Source of the DNA: Cyanophora paradoxa | Taxonomy: Eukaryota > Glaucocystophyceae > Cyanophorales > Cyanophoraceae | Assembly: GCA_004431415.1 (NCBI GenBank) | Contig: QPMI01000034.1 | Span: forward strand, 1-64,000 | Direction: 5' to 3' | DNA: 64,000 nt | Shown: piece by piece, positions 52,957 to 63,068 of the stretch | Position numbering within the stretch: position 1 is the stretch's first letter | Layout of the letters: each line of letters begins with the position of its first letter | Program-made: the position numbers and the translations under genes | Notes under the pieces: generated by a model | Databases searched by the model: none | What the model saw: the letters and a program-made list of their open reading frames with translations, nothing else | What the model was told of the DNA's origin: nothing

Positions 52957-55562
52957 ATGGGGCACGCACAGAGCGCCATTGGGCGGGCGTTCGACGCGAC
53001 GGCGCGCACGGTCTTCAAAGGGCGCAAGATCCGCGTGGTCATGGTCCGCTTCGCGCCCTCTGCCTGCGGCGTCCGCCCCCGATCCGCGCCCTATAGCTGG
53101 GCCTCCGCCGATGCAGCGTCGCGGCACGTACGCGCGCCTAGTCTCCGCTCACGCTTCCCCGGGCGCAGGTCGGCCTGGACTCGGTACGCGGACATATGCC
53201 CCTGCGTGTGCCGTCGACGTCCTGCGCCAATGCATGTCCTGCGCCAATGCATATCGGCATGACCGGTACCGCCGACTCCACGCCTAGATCTAGATCTGTG
53301 TGGGGCGCCGATGCTGGCCTGCCGGCCGCGGGCCATAGCTAAGCGCTCCTGCAGGGAGGGAAGTCGACGGTGCGGCGCCGACGCGTCTGGCCAGCGCCAC
53401 AGCGCGCGGTCCGGCGCGCGCGAGGGCCGCGGACATTCTGATTTGGCTTGGCGGGCGGCGGTGCGCGCGCAGGTGCTGTACCGGTTGAAGCTCGGCGAGA
53501 TCGTCACGACGATTCCGACGTGAGGGCGCCGGCTCGGGGCGCGGCCGGGCCCCCCCGTCGCCGACGCTCCGCGGCGCGCGGGGGCGGCAGGATCGGCTTC
53601 AACGTGGAGGAGGCGAAGGCGGACGGCGTGACGGTCACCTCGTGGGACATCAGCACCCGCGGCACCGTCCGCCCGCCCCGCCCCAGCGTCGGCCTCGCCG
53701 CCGATCGCTGCCCGCTCCCCTGCGCGGCCCGCAGATCCGGCCCCTGTGGTGCGCCCCTCCCCCCCCCCCCCCTTCCCCCCCCCTCCCAAAGCCGGGGCGG
53801 GGATGGACGCGCGGGGGGGCAGGCGGTACTACTTCAACGGGGTGGCGGCGCTCATCTACGTGGTGGACGCCACCGACCGCGACCGCCTCGCCGCCTCCCT
53901 CGACGAGCTCTTCAGGCGCGCCCGCCCCGGCGCCCCCGCCCCGCGCCGCCGGCCCCTGAGGCAGCGGGCGGGGGGGTAGGGTGCTCTCGGAGGTGGAGCT
54001 TGAGCAAGCAGTGCTGACAGTCTTCTGCAACAAGCGCGACGTCCCGCGCTCCATGACAGGCGACGAGCTCCGCGCCAGGCCCGCCCCCGCGCCCCCGCGC
54101 GCCCTCTGGCGGGGGCCGGGGCTCACGCGCCGGGGGCCGCAGGATGGAGGAGCGGGAGGAGCGGCAGCTGCGGGACCTGCGGGGGCGGCCGTGGCGGGTC
54201 TTCGAGACGGTGGCGACGACGGGCGCCGGCATCAAGGAGGCCCTCGAGTGGACCGCCGACGCCGTCGCCCGCCAGCTCGTCCGCACCCCCCGCCCCCCGC
54301 CCAGCCCCGCCCGCCCCTCAGCCGGCCCCGCCGGCGCAGGCGGCGGAGCAGGGGGCGGCGGAGGGCGTCGGGGGCGTGCAGCGCCTCACGGAGAAGCAGC
54401 TCGGCCTGCCGCCCCTCGTCGCCGTCCGCCCCGCCCCGCCCCGCCCCGGGCCTCTTCCCGCGCCCCACCGACGGGCCGCAGCGGGGGGACCCGACGACGG
54501 AGACGGCGGCGCAGGCGGCGCAGGCCATCGACGAGTCCCGCCGCCGCACCCGTGCCAACTTCGCCCCGGGGTCCGCCCCGCCCCGCCGCTCGCGCCCTCC
54601 CCGGCCCGTCCAAGCCCGGCTCGACCGCCGGGCTGCGGGCAGGTGGTTCCGGGACTTCGAGGCGAGCAACGGGAAGACGGACGGGCAGCTACGGGAAGAC
54701 TTCGAGCAGGGCCGCCTCACCTACGACACCCTCGGCCACGGCACCATGGTCCCCGCCCCCCGCCGCCCCAGGCCCGCCCCGGCCGACGCGCCGCAGATCC
54801 GCGTGATGTGGATGCTGCTCTCCGAGTCGGCGGCGGAGCGGGCGGAGAAGGGCCAGGGGCGGCGGCGCGCCGTGGACGCGATCCTCGGGGGCGTGGAGGC
54901 GGCGCACCGGCGCTCGGGCCTCGTCTTCCACCTGACCCTCACCTACTTCTGGCTCCAGCTCGTCGACCTCGCCGTCCACTCCCCGCCCCACGCCCCGTCC
55001 GCCCCGCCCCTCCCCCCTCCTGCTGCCCGCCTCGGCCGACGCCCCCGGGGCCGCCCGGCGCAGGGGCAAGGAGGAGGAGGACGCGGCGCGGGCCGAGCAG
55101 CTGCAGCTCGAGGCCCGCGCCGCCCCACCCGCCCGCCGGCCCGCCGGATCCGAGCTGAGCGGCCGGCGCGCGCAGGCGGCGTGCGAGGCGGAGCCGCACA
55201 TGGCCGCCTTCCGGCGCTTCCTCGTCGCCAACCGCTTCCTCGCCGACGACGTGCCCCGCCTCCTCCCCCGCTCCCGCCCCCGGCCCCCGGCCCCCCGGCC
55301 CCGCGCGCTCAGCTTTCCCTCCAGGGCCTGCCGGTCAGCTTCTACTCGCACGAGCTGATCTTCCGGGACCCGCGCTCCCCCGCCGAGTTCGTCCTCCCCG
55401 ACCTCAGGGTACCCCCCGCCCCGCCCCTCCCACGGCCCCTCCCACGGCCTCGAGCCTCGACGGCGGGCGTGACGGGGCGCGCAGCCCCTCCCCTCCATCC
55501 TCTCCTTCAGCCGCAAAACCCTCCTCCGCCCGCCCCGCCGCCTCCCCGCCAAGCCCGCCTGA
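52957..55562 (+). CDS. Arf-like GTPase with degenerate switch II and a C-terminal extension
   Basis: MGHAQSAIGRAFDATARTVF has Gly2 for possible myristoylation. Exons then join to KIRVVMVGLDSGGKSTVLYR (P-loop), LKLGEIVTTIPTIGFNVEEA (switch I), TSWDISTRGT-IRPLWRYYFN (switch II region), GVAALIYVVDATDRDRL, VFCNKRDVPRSMTGDEL (G4 NKRD) and FETVATTGAGIKEALEWTAD. The usual WDxGGQ is replaced by WDISTRGT, so the catalytic Gln is absent. A further ~200 residues follow: GVQRLTEKQLGLPPLV, AQAIDESRRRTRANFAP, WFRDFEASNGKTDGQLREDF, RLTYDTLGHGTM, IRVMWMLLSESAAERAEKGQ, SGLVFHLTLTYFWLQLVDLA, AFRRFLVANRFLADD, LPVSFYSHELIFRDPRSPAE and FVLPDLRPLPSIL, ending LPAKPA at TGA 55560. That tail resembles a family I recall only loosely (TYFW...LPDL-PLPS). 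Probably a membrane-trafficking regulator. Confidence 0.8.
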
Positions 55563-55743
55563 CCCGAGCTCGGAGCGCCGCCCGCCCGCCCCCGCCCGGG
55601 CCCCATCCCCCAGCAACGAGAATGCTTGCGCGCGTCTGTTGGCAAGAGCACACAGGGAAGAGGGGCCTGGGAGACTCGAAAGTTCGGGGTGCGCGGTGGG
55701 AAGAGGGAAGGGTGCAGGGGAGAAGGGCAGGGCGCAGGGGGTG

Positions 55744-57766
55744 TTAGAAGGCGCGGGAGATGTCGTCGGCGGCGGCGAGGTAGTCGGCGAGCTCGCGCTG
55801 GACGACGGTCTCCGTGAACTCGGGGAAGTCCCCGAAGAAGGGGTGCCGCAGCAGGTCGGCCGCCGTCACCGCCCCGCCGGCCTCCCCGCGGCACGCCCGC
55901 AGGATGTGGGCCAGCACAGGGCTCACCCCCAGCTCCCCGATCCCCGGCAGCTCCGGCCGCGCGCGCGCCGCCCGCTCCGCCGCCGCCGCCTCCTTGCGCC
56001 GCCCCGCCTCCGTCACCTTCTTCGCCTCCTCCGCCGCCCGCGCCGCCAGCCGGTTCGCCGACGCCGCGGGGGCCGCCGCGCCCGCCTTCGTGGGCCAGCG
56101 GCGCGCCGCCTCGCCCTCCCACTCCTCGTCCTCCTCCTCCTCGCCGGCCCAGAGGCCGTAGACGTGCGCGGGGGCCCGTGGTAGACCGAGTGCGGCGGGA
56201 AGGAGCTGCGCGCGGCGGCGGCGCCGGGGCCGGAGGCGGGCGGGCCCCGGGCCGCGCCAGCCGGAGCCGGGCTGCGGGGCGGGGGCGGGGGCGCCGGGGC
56301 GCTTGGGGACGACGCCGGAGAGCATGGAGACGAGGAGGTCGGCGAACTGGCGCAGCAGCGCCCCCTCCATCTGCCGCGCGAAGAGCTGCCCCTCGGGGCC
56401 CATCCCGGGCGCGTTCCGCCCGGGCCGCTCGGGGCCCCACGCCAGGTTGCGGAGGGTGAGGCGCCAGCCGCCGCCGGAGATCCAGACGGAGGCGGGGCCG
56501 ACGGGCCGCTGGAGGGTCAGCGTGCAGCGCCCGAGGAGGTCGTCGAGGGCGCGGAGGAGCTCGCGGGCCCAGAAGCGGAAGAGGATCTGGTCCTCGGGGA
56601 TGGGCCCGCCGCGGCGGAGGAGGGCGGCGAGGGAGCGGGAGGCGGGGAGGTGCTCGGTGAAGAAGAGGACGGCGCTCGGGTCCGTGACGTCGTCCGAGCC
56701 GAGGTAGCGGGGCACGCGCGGCGAGAGCGCCAGCTGCCGGTGCGCGTCGAACGTCCGGAACACCGCGCACGACACGTGGTACGGCACCTGCCCGCCCCGC
56801 GCCAGGTCGGGCCCGCGCCGGCGGGGCGGGGCGGGCGGGGCGGGGGGCGCGCACGCCGACGCGGGGGACGCGGAGGATCTCGACCTTGATGCCGCTGTCG
56901 GTGGCGGAGCCGGCGACGCGCTGCATCCCGTGCTCCATCTCCGCCAGCACCACCGGCTTCTTGTCCCGGTCCCGGTAGAACGCCTCCCGCACCTGGCCCC
57001 GCCCCCTCGCCATCGGCGGCCGCCCGCGCCGCCGCCCGGGCGGGGGCGCACCTGGTAGCGGCCGAACTCGGCGTCGATCTCGGCGGCGTGGCGGCGCTGG
57101 TAGGCGAACGGGTCGGGCGGGAGCACGCTCGACGGGCCGTCCCCGCGCTTCTGCTCCTCGTCCGCCGCCGGCCGCAGGCGGTCCCAGAAGAAGAGCCGGT
57201 TCTCCTCGTCCTCCAGGCGCTGCTGGCCGGGCGCCTTCCCGCCGTCGGAGATCGCCGCGTGGATGTCGCCACCGGCGTTGCGTATGCCCTGCACCAGCGC
57301 CAGCACCTGCTCCGCCGTCGCCTCGTCCATCTGCTCGATCTTCCACGCGTGCACCATGTCCGCCACGTCCTGCGCGGCGCTCGGCTCGCGCGGCCGAGGG
57401 GGCGGGTCGGCGGGCAGGAGTCACCTGGGCTCGCTCGAGGCAGTCCCCAAGCAGCCTGGCGCATGCCTTCGAGTAGTCGCGGTTGTAGCGGTGCATGAGC
57501 AGCTCAAGGAAGACGTTCCAAGTAAACATCTCCCGCGGCTTGCGCCCCGTCCACAGCTTCAGCAGGTCCACGCGGTCGCTCTCCAGGATCTTGCCGTGCT
57601 GCTGCAGCAGGTCCACGAAGGCCGCCCAGTGAGCGTCCGTGGAGAGGGCCTCCATCCCGCCCGCGGCGCGTCGGAACAGCTCTCGGATGGGCTCCAGAGC
57701 GTCCCTCATCCCGCCGGAAGGCGCTCCGGGCGCGTGCTCCGCTGGGGGCGCGCTGGCAGCGAGCAT
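55744..57766 (-). CDS. protein-kinase-like pseudokinase
   Basis: Starts MLAASAPPAEHAPGAPSGGM at 57766. The N-terminal helical region reads LEPIRELFRRAAGGMEALST, HWAAFVDLLQQHGKILESDR and FLELLMHRYNRDYSKACARL. Then come VADMVHAWKIEQMDEATAEQ, FYRDRDKKPVVLAEMEHGMQ (a VVLAEM strand in the position of the kinase VAIK), VEILRVP, VPYHVSCAVFRTFDAHRQLA, VLFFTEHLPASRSLAALLRR and GPIPEDQILFRFWARELLRA then LDDLLGRCTLTLQRPVGPAS and VWISGGGWRLTLRNLAWG. The last resembles the kinase C-lobe around the catalytic and DFG loops, but HRD and DFG are missing. GPEGQLFARQMEGALLRQFA follows, and near the end TAADLLRHPFFGDFPEFTET, the kinase C-lobe motif. It ends DDISRAF at TAA 55744. Catalytic residues absent: a scaffold is inferred. 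Confidence 0.65.
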
Positions 57767-58020
57767 TTTTTTTGAACTGAGGCGCGCCCAACGGCCCTAG
57801 CTGCGGCTGCTCAAAGAGCCAGTTGCCTACGCCTGTCTACTGAATAAGCGTGGCCGCGAGGCTGGGCGTCGCTCGCTGGCTGGGCGGTTCAAACACAAGA
57901 GCACGCGGGTTCGACTCGGGCCCGTGGCACATTTTCGTGGCGGGCAGAACGCCGGCGCCCGTGAATGAGGAGGCCCTGACGCGCACTATCGTAGTACGGA
58001 GAAGTGATCGACAAAGAAGC

Positions 58021-61000
58021 ATGGCGAAGCCAGGTACACGCACGTCCCCCTCGCGCCCGGCCGCCCCCGCGGAAACTCGGCGTCAGGTCATCTGGTCGCC
58101 GTCGTGGTGAGCGGAGACAGTCCAAGCAAAGTCGGTGCGACGGTCGCCCGATCGGCCGCTTATGAAATCGACCCGAATTCGCGTCGCAGGCGCGTCAGAG
58201 CCGCCCACAACGACGACGTACGAACATCCGTTGCGTAGGATGTTTCAATCGCGCGTTGACCCCTCTGCGCAGCTCGCCCGCGACGTCGCCTGGTGAGACG
58301 GCAACCGGCTCTTCGCTGTCGTCAGCACCGGCGACCGTACGTCGTCGCTATCGTCATAAGTGCCACAGAAGAGCGATCGTATTGACGCCGCGCGCGCCCG
58401 CGCAAGCAGGACGCCGCCCCCGGTCCCCCGCATGCAACCCCTGCAGCTGGCGACGAGGATCCATTGGCGAGCTTGAAGCGCAGGCTGCACGGGTTCTCGC
58501 AGAACCTAGGTGAGCACGCGCGCGTAACACGCCAACGAGACACGCTCACGGGCTTGCCAGAGTCTGTTGTGCTCAACACGAGCTCGATCGTCCCGCGCTT
58601 GAATGCGGCGTCCAGCTCCCAGCAGCTGCGTCCCAAGTCGCCCGGCCTGAGCACGCACTCTTCATCTTCATTCTACTCGGTGACTGGATCTGCGAGCTCC
58701 CCAACAGCCTCCGGATTGCGTGCGTCACGAGTGGCGCCATGCAGTTCTGCGCGCCCAAGCCGCGCCGCGCAGGGTCGACCTCGTGGAGCGGGAACCTGGG
58801 GTCCTCGCTCAGCGCTCAGATGGCGCCCACGGCGCCGCCGCCGTCGCCGATCAACCCACCAGCAGCGACGCAGCCGGCGCCATCCGCGCCGCAGCCGGCG
58901 GCCCCGGCGTCGCCGGAGCGGCCGGCGCCGACGGCCCCGGCGCCGACGGTGGAGGACGTGTCGCTGGCGCCGGCGATGGGCGCGACGACGCCGCTGCCGC
59001 CGCCGGAGGCGACGTCGATGGCGCACTCGGCGCCGGTGACGCCGATGCTGGGGCCGCTGAACGTGCCGCGGGAGGCGGAGCGGACGCACTCGGAGTCGCA
59101 GGGGGAGGCGCCGGCGGTGCACGAGGTGAAGGCGGGGGACACGCTGGCCGGCATCGCCCTGCACCACGGCCTTTCCAAGGGCGAGCTCATGCGCACCAAC
59201 CGCCTCTTCTCCGAGCACGTCTACCGCGGCCAGGCACGCCCGCCCCCCGCCGACCGGCGGCCTCGGCGCCGGCTGACGCGGGGCGGCAGATCCTGTTCGT
59301 CCCGCGGGGGCGCCGGAAAGAGTCGTCGGCGGAGGCGGCGGCCATCGAGGCCTCGCTCGCCGCCCGCCAGGCCCGCGCCTCCGACGGCGGCGGCACCCCG
59401 CGCCTCCGGCCCCGCACCCCGACGGGGGTCCGCCCCCTCCTCCCGCGCCCCCGCCGCGTTCTCGGCGGGAGGGGCTCTGACGCGGGGCCGCAGTCGAGCG
59501 TGTCGGAGCGGGTGCTGCGGCCGGTCGGGGAGACGCCGAGCCTGCTGTCGCTGCGGGGCATCGAGGGCGGGCTGCCGGGGACGGAGAGCCCGGCGGAGGA
59601 GGCGCCGCCCGAGTCGCACGACATCACCTTCATCAACTCGGCGTGCCCCTCCCCGCCCCGCCACCGCCACCGCCAGCGCCGCCACCACTCCATGCGCCAC
59701 CGCCGCCGCACCTCGCGCGAGCGCGCCGCCCTCGCCGACATCTTCGGGCCGGGCGCCGTCCTGGAGAGCTCCAGCGGCAGCGGCGGCGAGTCGCCCAGCG
59801 GCTCCGACGCCTCCTACAACTCGGCCCCGGAGACCGACCCGAACGCCCCGGGGCGGCCCTTCCGGCGGCACCCCTCGTTCCTCTCGCAGCTCGACAAGGC
59901 CGCCCTCGCCGCCGCGGGGGGCCTCCACCACGCCGCCTCGAACCCCGCGGCGCCGGCGACGCGGGGCGGCGGGCGGGGCGACGTCTGGAAGGGGGCAAGC
60001 GTGATCTTCTGCCCGGCGGAGGACGCGCAGGTCAAGGGCGTCCTCACCGTCTCGCCGACCCTCGTCATCTTCGAGGCCCGCCGCCCCGCCCGGTGCCCGG
60101 CCCTCCGCGCGCCCCTGACGCGCCGCGCAGCCGTACGAGCACGACAGCGTCGTCCGCGAGCGCGGCCTCGTCAGCAGCCAGGCCCGCCCCGCCCCGCCCC
60201 GCCCCCGCCCCCGCCCCCGCCCCGGCGGCTGACGCGCACGGGGGCGGCAGGTCTGCATGGACGCGGCGTCGATCGTGCGGGTGCGGCTGGTGCAGGGCCC
60301 GCCGGCGGCGGAGGACTGGGCGGCGCTGCGGCGGCGGATGCCGCCGGCGGGGATGGAGGCGGGGGAGCCCGAGGCGCCGGCGGAGGGCCCCGAGTACGAC
60401 GGGAGCAGCACGAGCGGCGGCGACCCGAGCATCACCCGCAGCAGCGGCGACCCCTCCATCAACAAGCGCGCCCCCGAGGCCGCCGCCGCCGGCCACCTCG
60501 CCGACGTTGCCGAGGAGGGCGGCGCCGGCTCCGGCGGGGAGGAGGTGGAGATGGAGCGGGGCGGGCGGGGCCGGGAGCGGCTCCTCTCGACGGGGGCCGG
60601 CGTGAGCGGCCTCTCGTCGAACGCCGCCGCCGACGCCGACCACTTTATCGCCACCCACGGCGAGGTCTCCTTCGCCCCGCGCCCCGCCCACACGCCCCAG
60701 CTCCACCCAGCCCCCGCCCCCGCCGCCCCCGCCCCGCCCCCTCGACATCCCGCCCACGCCGCAGCTCTCCGCCTCGCCGCCCCCCTCGCCGCGCCAGGGC
60801 GGCCCCGCCCCGCACCCCGCGGCCGAGGCGCACCTTGGGACGCTCCACACGCACCCGCCGGCGGCCACGCGCTCCCGGGGCGGGCCAAGATGGTCCCCGC
60901 GCCCCGCCCCCGGTCGTCCCGCTGCAGCCCGAGCGCATGCTCTGGCTCTGCCTCGCCTGGCGGGGCGCCCCGGGGCCCTCCCCCCCGCCCCCCGCCCCCG

Positions 61001-62329
61001 GGGGCGGGAAGCGCCCGCAGAGCCCGACCTTCTACGCCTTCTTCGCCGGCGTCCAGCAGACGTGCGCCCGCCCCCGCCCCGCCGCCCGCCCGCCCCGCCT
61101 CTGCCGCGCGGACCGAGGCGGCGGGCAGGATGCTGGAGGCGTACACGGCGCTCTGGGCGGTCGTGGACGACGCGTGCCGCCGGCGGAGCCTGCGCGCCGC
61201 GCGGCGGCAGCGGGCCGACTCGGGGCCGGCCGAGAAGAAGCCCGAGCGGGAGCGGGAGAAGGCGCGGCGCTCGCTGGACCTGCCGGCCAAGGAGGCGCCG
61301 CCGCCGCCGCGGGAGACGGGCGGGGCGGGGAGCGCGGCGGCCCGGGCGCTGCTGAGCGCGCCGCACGTGCCGCTCCTCTCCGACAAGTCCTCCGCCATCA
61401 ACCCCGACATCGCCGCCCAGGCGCCACCCCCCCCCCCCCCCCCCCCCCGCCCGCCCCGCCCGGCACCCGCCCCCCGCCCCCGCTGATCCCCCGGCGGCCC
61501 CTCCCGCAGATCGGGCAGCGGCTGCCGAAACGGTACCAGGGGGCGGACTGGCACCTGCTGTACAGCACGGAGAAGCACGGGATCTCGCTGAAGACGTTCT
61601 ACGCGCGGACGGACGACATGGGCCCGACGGTGCTGGTCGTCCGGGACCGCACCGGGGGCGTCTTCGGGGCCTTCTGCGCGGAGAGCTGGCAGATCTCCCC
61701 CAAGTACTTCGGCGGCGGCGAGGCCTTCCTCTGGGTCCTCCGGCGCCCCGCCCCCGACGCCCCCGCCCCCGCCAAGCCCCGCGTCGAGGCCCGCCCCCGC
61801 CCCCCGCCGCCCCCGCCCCCGCCGGCGCGGCTGACGGGGAGGCAGGTGTTCGGGTGGAGCCACAAGAACGAGTACTTCCAGCTCGGCAAGGAGGACTCCC
61901 TCGCCATCGGCGCCGGGTCCGCCCCGCCCTCCCGCGCCCTTGCGGCCCGCCCCCGCCCCGCCTCACGGTCCGCGCAGGGGCCACTTCGGCCTCTGGGTCG
62001 ACGCCGAGTTCGAGAACGGTGCGCCGCCGCTCCCCGGGGGGCGATCCCCTTCCCGCCCCGCCCCGCGGGCCTGAGCCGGCCGCGCCGGCAGGCACGAGCG
62101 GCGCGTGCGACACCTTCGACTCCCCGCCCCTCGCCTCCACGACCGAGTTCCAGGCCCGCCCCGCCCCGCCCCGCCGGATCGTGGAGCCGGCCGTCCGCTG
62201 AGGCCGCGACAGATTGTCACGTTCGAGGCGTGGGGCTTCCGGGACAGGCCCATCCACAACGCCTCCCTGCGCGCCGCCCTCCGCGCACAGCAGACCAGCC
62301 TCGGCTTTGGCGGCGGGCGTCGGCGGTAG
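58021..62329 (+). CDS. OXR1: OXR1-like protein (LysM, GRAM, TLDc)
   Basis: Oxidation-resistance protein; TLDc proteins regulate the V-ATPase and stress responses. Exon 1 is 13 nt (58021-58033, MAKP), then a 409-nt intron. Exons 58447-58509, 58561-58719 and 58773-59233 give GDEDPLASLKRRLHGFSQNL, ESVVLNTSSIVPRLNAASSS and a Pro/Ala region. The LysM domain is VHEVKAGDTLAGIALHHGLS, KGELMRTNRLFSEHVYRGQ, ILFVPRGR. The GRAM-like domain is GASVIFCPAEDAQVKGVLTV, SPTLVIFE, YEHDSVVRERGLVSSQ, VCMDAASIVRVRLVQG. The TLDc domain from about 61,505 reads LPKRYQGADWHLLYSTEKHG, ISLKTFYARTDDMGPTVLVV, GGVFGAFCAESWQISPKYFG, EAFLWVL, VFGWSHKNEYFQLGKEDSLA, HFGLWVDAEF and IVTFEAWGF. Stop at 62327-62329. The LysM intron (59234-59289) starts GC. 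LysM-GRAM-TLDc is the OXR1/NCOA7 order. Confidence 0.88.
61427..61448 (+). repeat. poly(C) tract in an OXR1 intron
   Basis: Twenty-two consecutive C residues in the intron just before the TLDc exon. The same kind of run occurs at 9,155 and 62,432. Confidence 0.85.
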
Positions 62330-62688
62330 ATCTTGAGGTCGTGTAAATGAAGTGCATGCGCATGGGAAAGGTGTCGTAGAGCTCGCAAAGTCGCGGGAGC
62401 GAGTTTAACGAAAGCTGCGAAATTCAGCCTGCCCCCCCCCCCCCCCCCCCCCCCCCGCCTTCCCTTGCAGGGATACAGCATATGCACCGCATGTCCGCGG
62501 CCGTACCGATCTGTTATCCGCTGCACTCGGTCGCGCGAGGACAAGTCCTGGATGCCCTGTGACGTTGACGCGCGCAGTCGGCGAGCGCCGCGTCGAGGGG
62601 CTTGAGCTCGTCGGAAAAGTTTCCATCGATAGAGCGCGCCGCGGGAGCAGCGCCTCGCTCACTCGGCTGAGCGCTTGAGGTGCCGGGC
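62330..62688. other. spacer downstream of OXR1, with poly(C)
   Basis: About 360 bp holding the OXR1 3' UTR and a 25-nt C run (62,432-62,456). No coding sequence is supported. It ends at the stop of the small Cys-rich ORF on the other strand. Confidence 0.45.
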
Positions 62689-62841
62689 TCAGACGCCCAT
62701 CCCCGCCCGGCTGTCCGATGCTGACGCCTGGTGGTCGCACTGCATGTTGCAGCAGCACGCGCCCAGGAACTTCTCAAGGTGCTTCTCCAGCTCTGCCCGC
62801 GCCCCCCGCCTTCGTCAGACCGCACGCGCGCGGCAGCTCAT
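62689..62841 (-). CDS. possible small Cys-rich protein
   Basis: The minus-strand ATG at 62841 reads MSCRA. A typical intron follows (GTGCGGTCTGACGAAGG to GCGGGCAG) and joins in phase to QLEKHLEKFLGACCCNMQCD then HQASASDSRAGMGV, with a stop at 62689-62691. The product is about 39 residues with seven or more cysteines; upstream in-frame codons (CVISCC) suggest the exon may extend. It has a proper donor, branch site and acceptor, which argues for a real gene or the 3' end of one. No family recognised. It lies on the far side of duplicated-element copy 2, as eL18 does beside copy 1. Confidence 0.4.
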
Positions 62842-62908
62842 GCAGCACGAGATAACGCACCCGCGAAGCCGTGCGCGTAGCGGCAGGCGCCGCCTGAGTA
62901 GGCCGCTG

Positions 62909-63051
62909 AGGGGGGATCAAACTGCAGCTTCGCCGGAACGCCAGCGCAGCTCCGAAGCACTTGCCATAGCCGCCGAGTGGCCACATAGCGGCGCAACCAC
63001 CGTAAGCTCGTGACAAGTCGTGTGTCTTGAGTGCAGCCAGGCTAGCTAGCT
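62909..63051. repeat. duplicated upstream element, copy 2
   Basis: Inverted copy of 46,966-47,100, running AGGGGGGATCAAACTGCAG to GCCAGGCTAGCTAGC on the plus strand. It ends 17 bp before the ATG at 63069 and reads toward that gene in the same sense as copy 1 reads toward its minus-strand gene. One 7-nt insertion (near CGTGTGTC) separates the copies. Outside these limits the flanks are unrelated. Confidence 0.8.
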
Positions 63052-63068
63052 GATCGCTGCGGGCGCGA

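Noticed and set aside
57880-57940. tRNA-like T-arm (GGGTTCGACTCGGG) upstream of OXR1
   Set aside because: The T stem has two G-G mismatches, and no acceptor, D or anticodon stem could be drawn.
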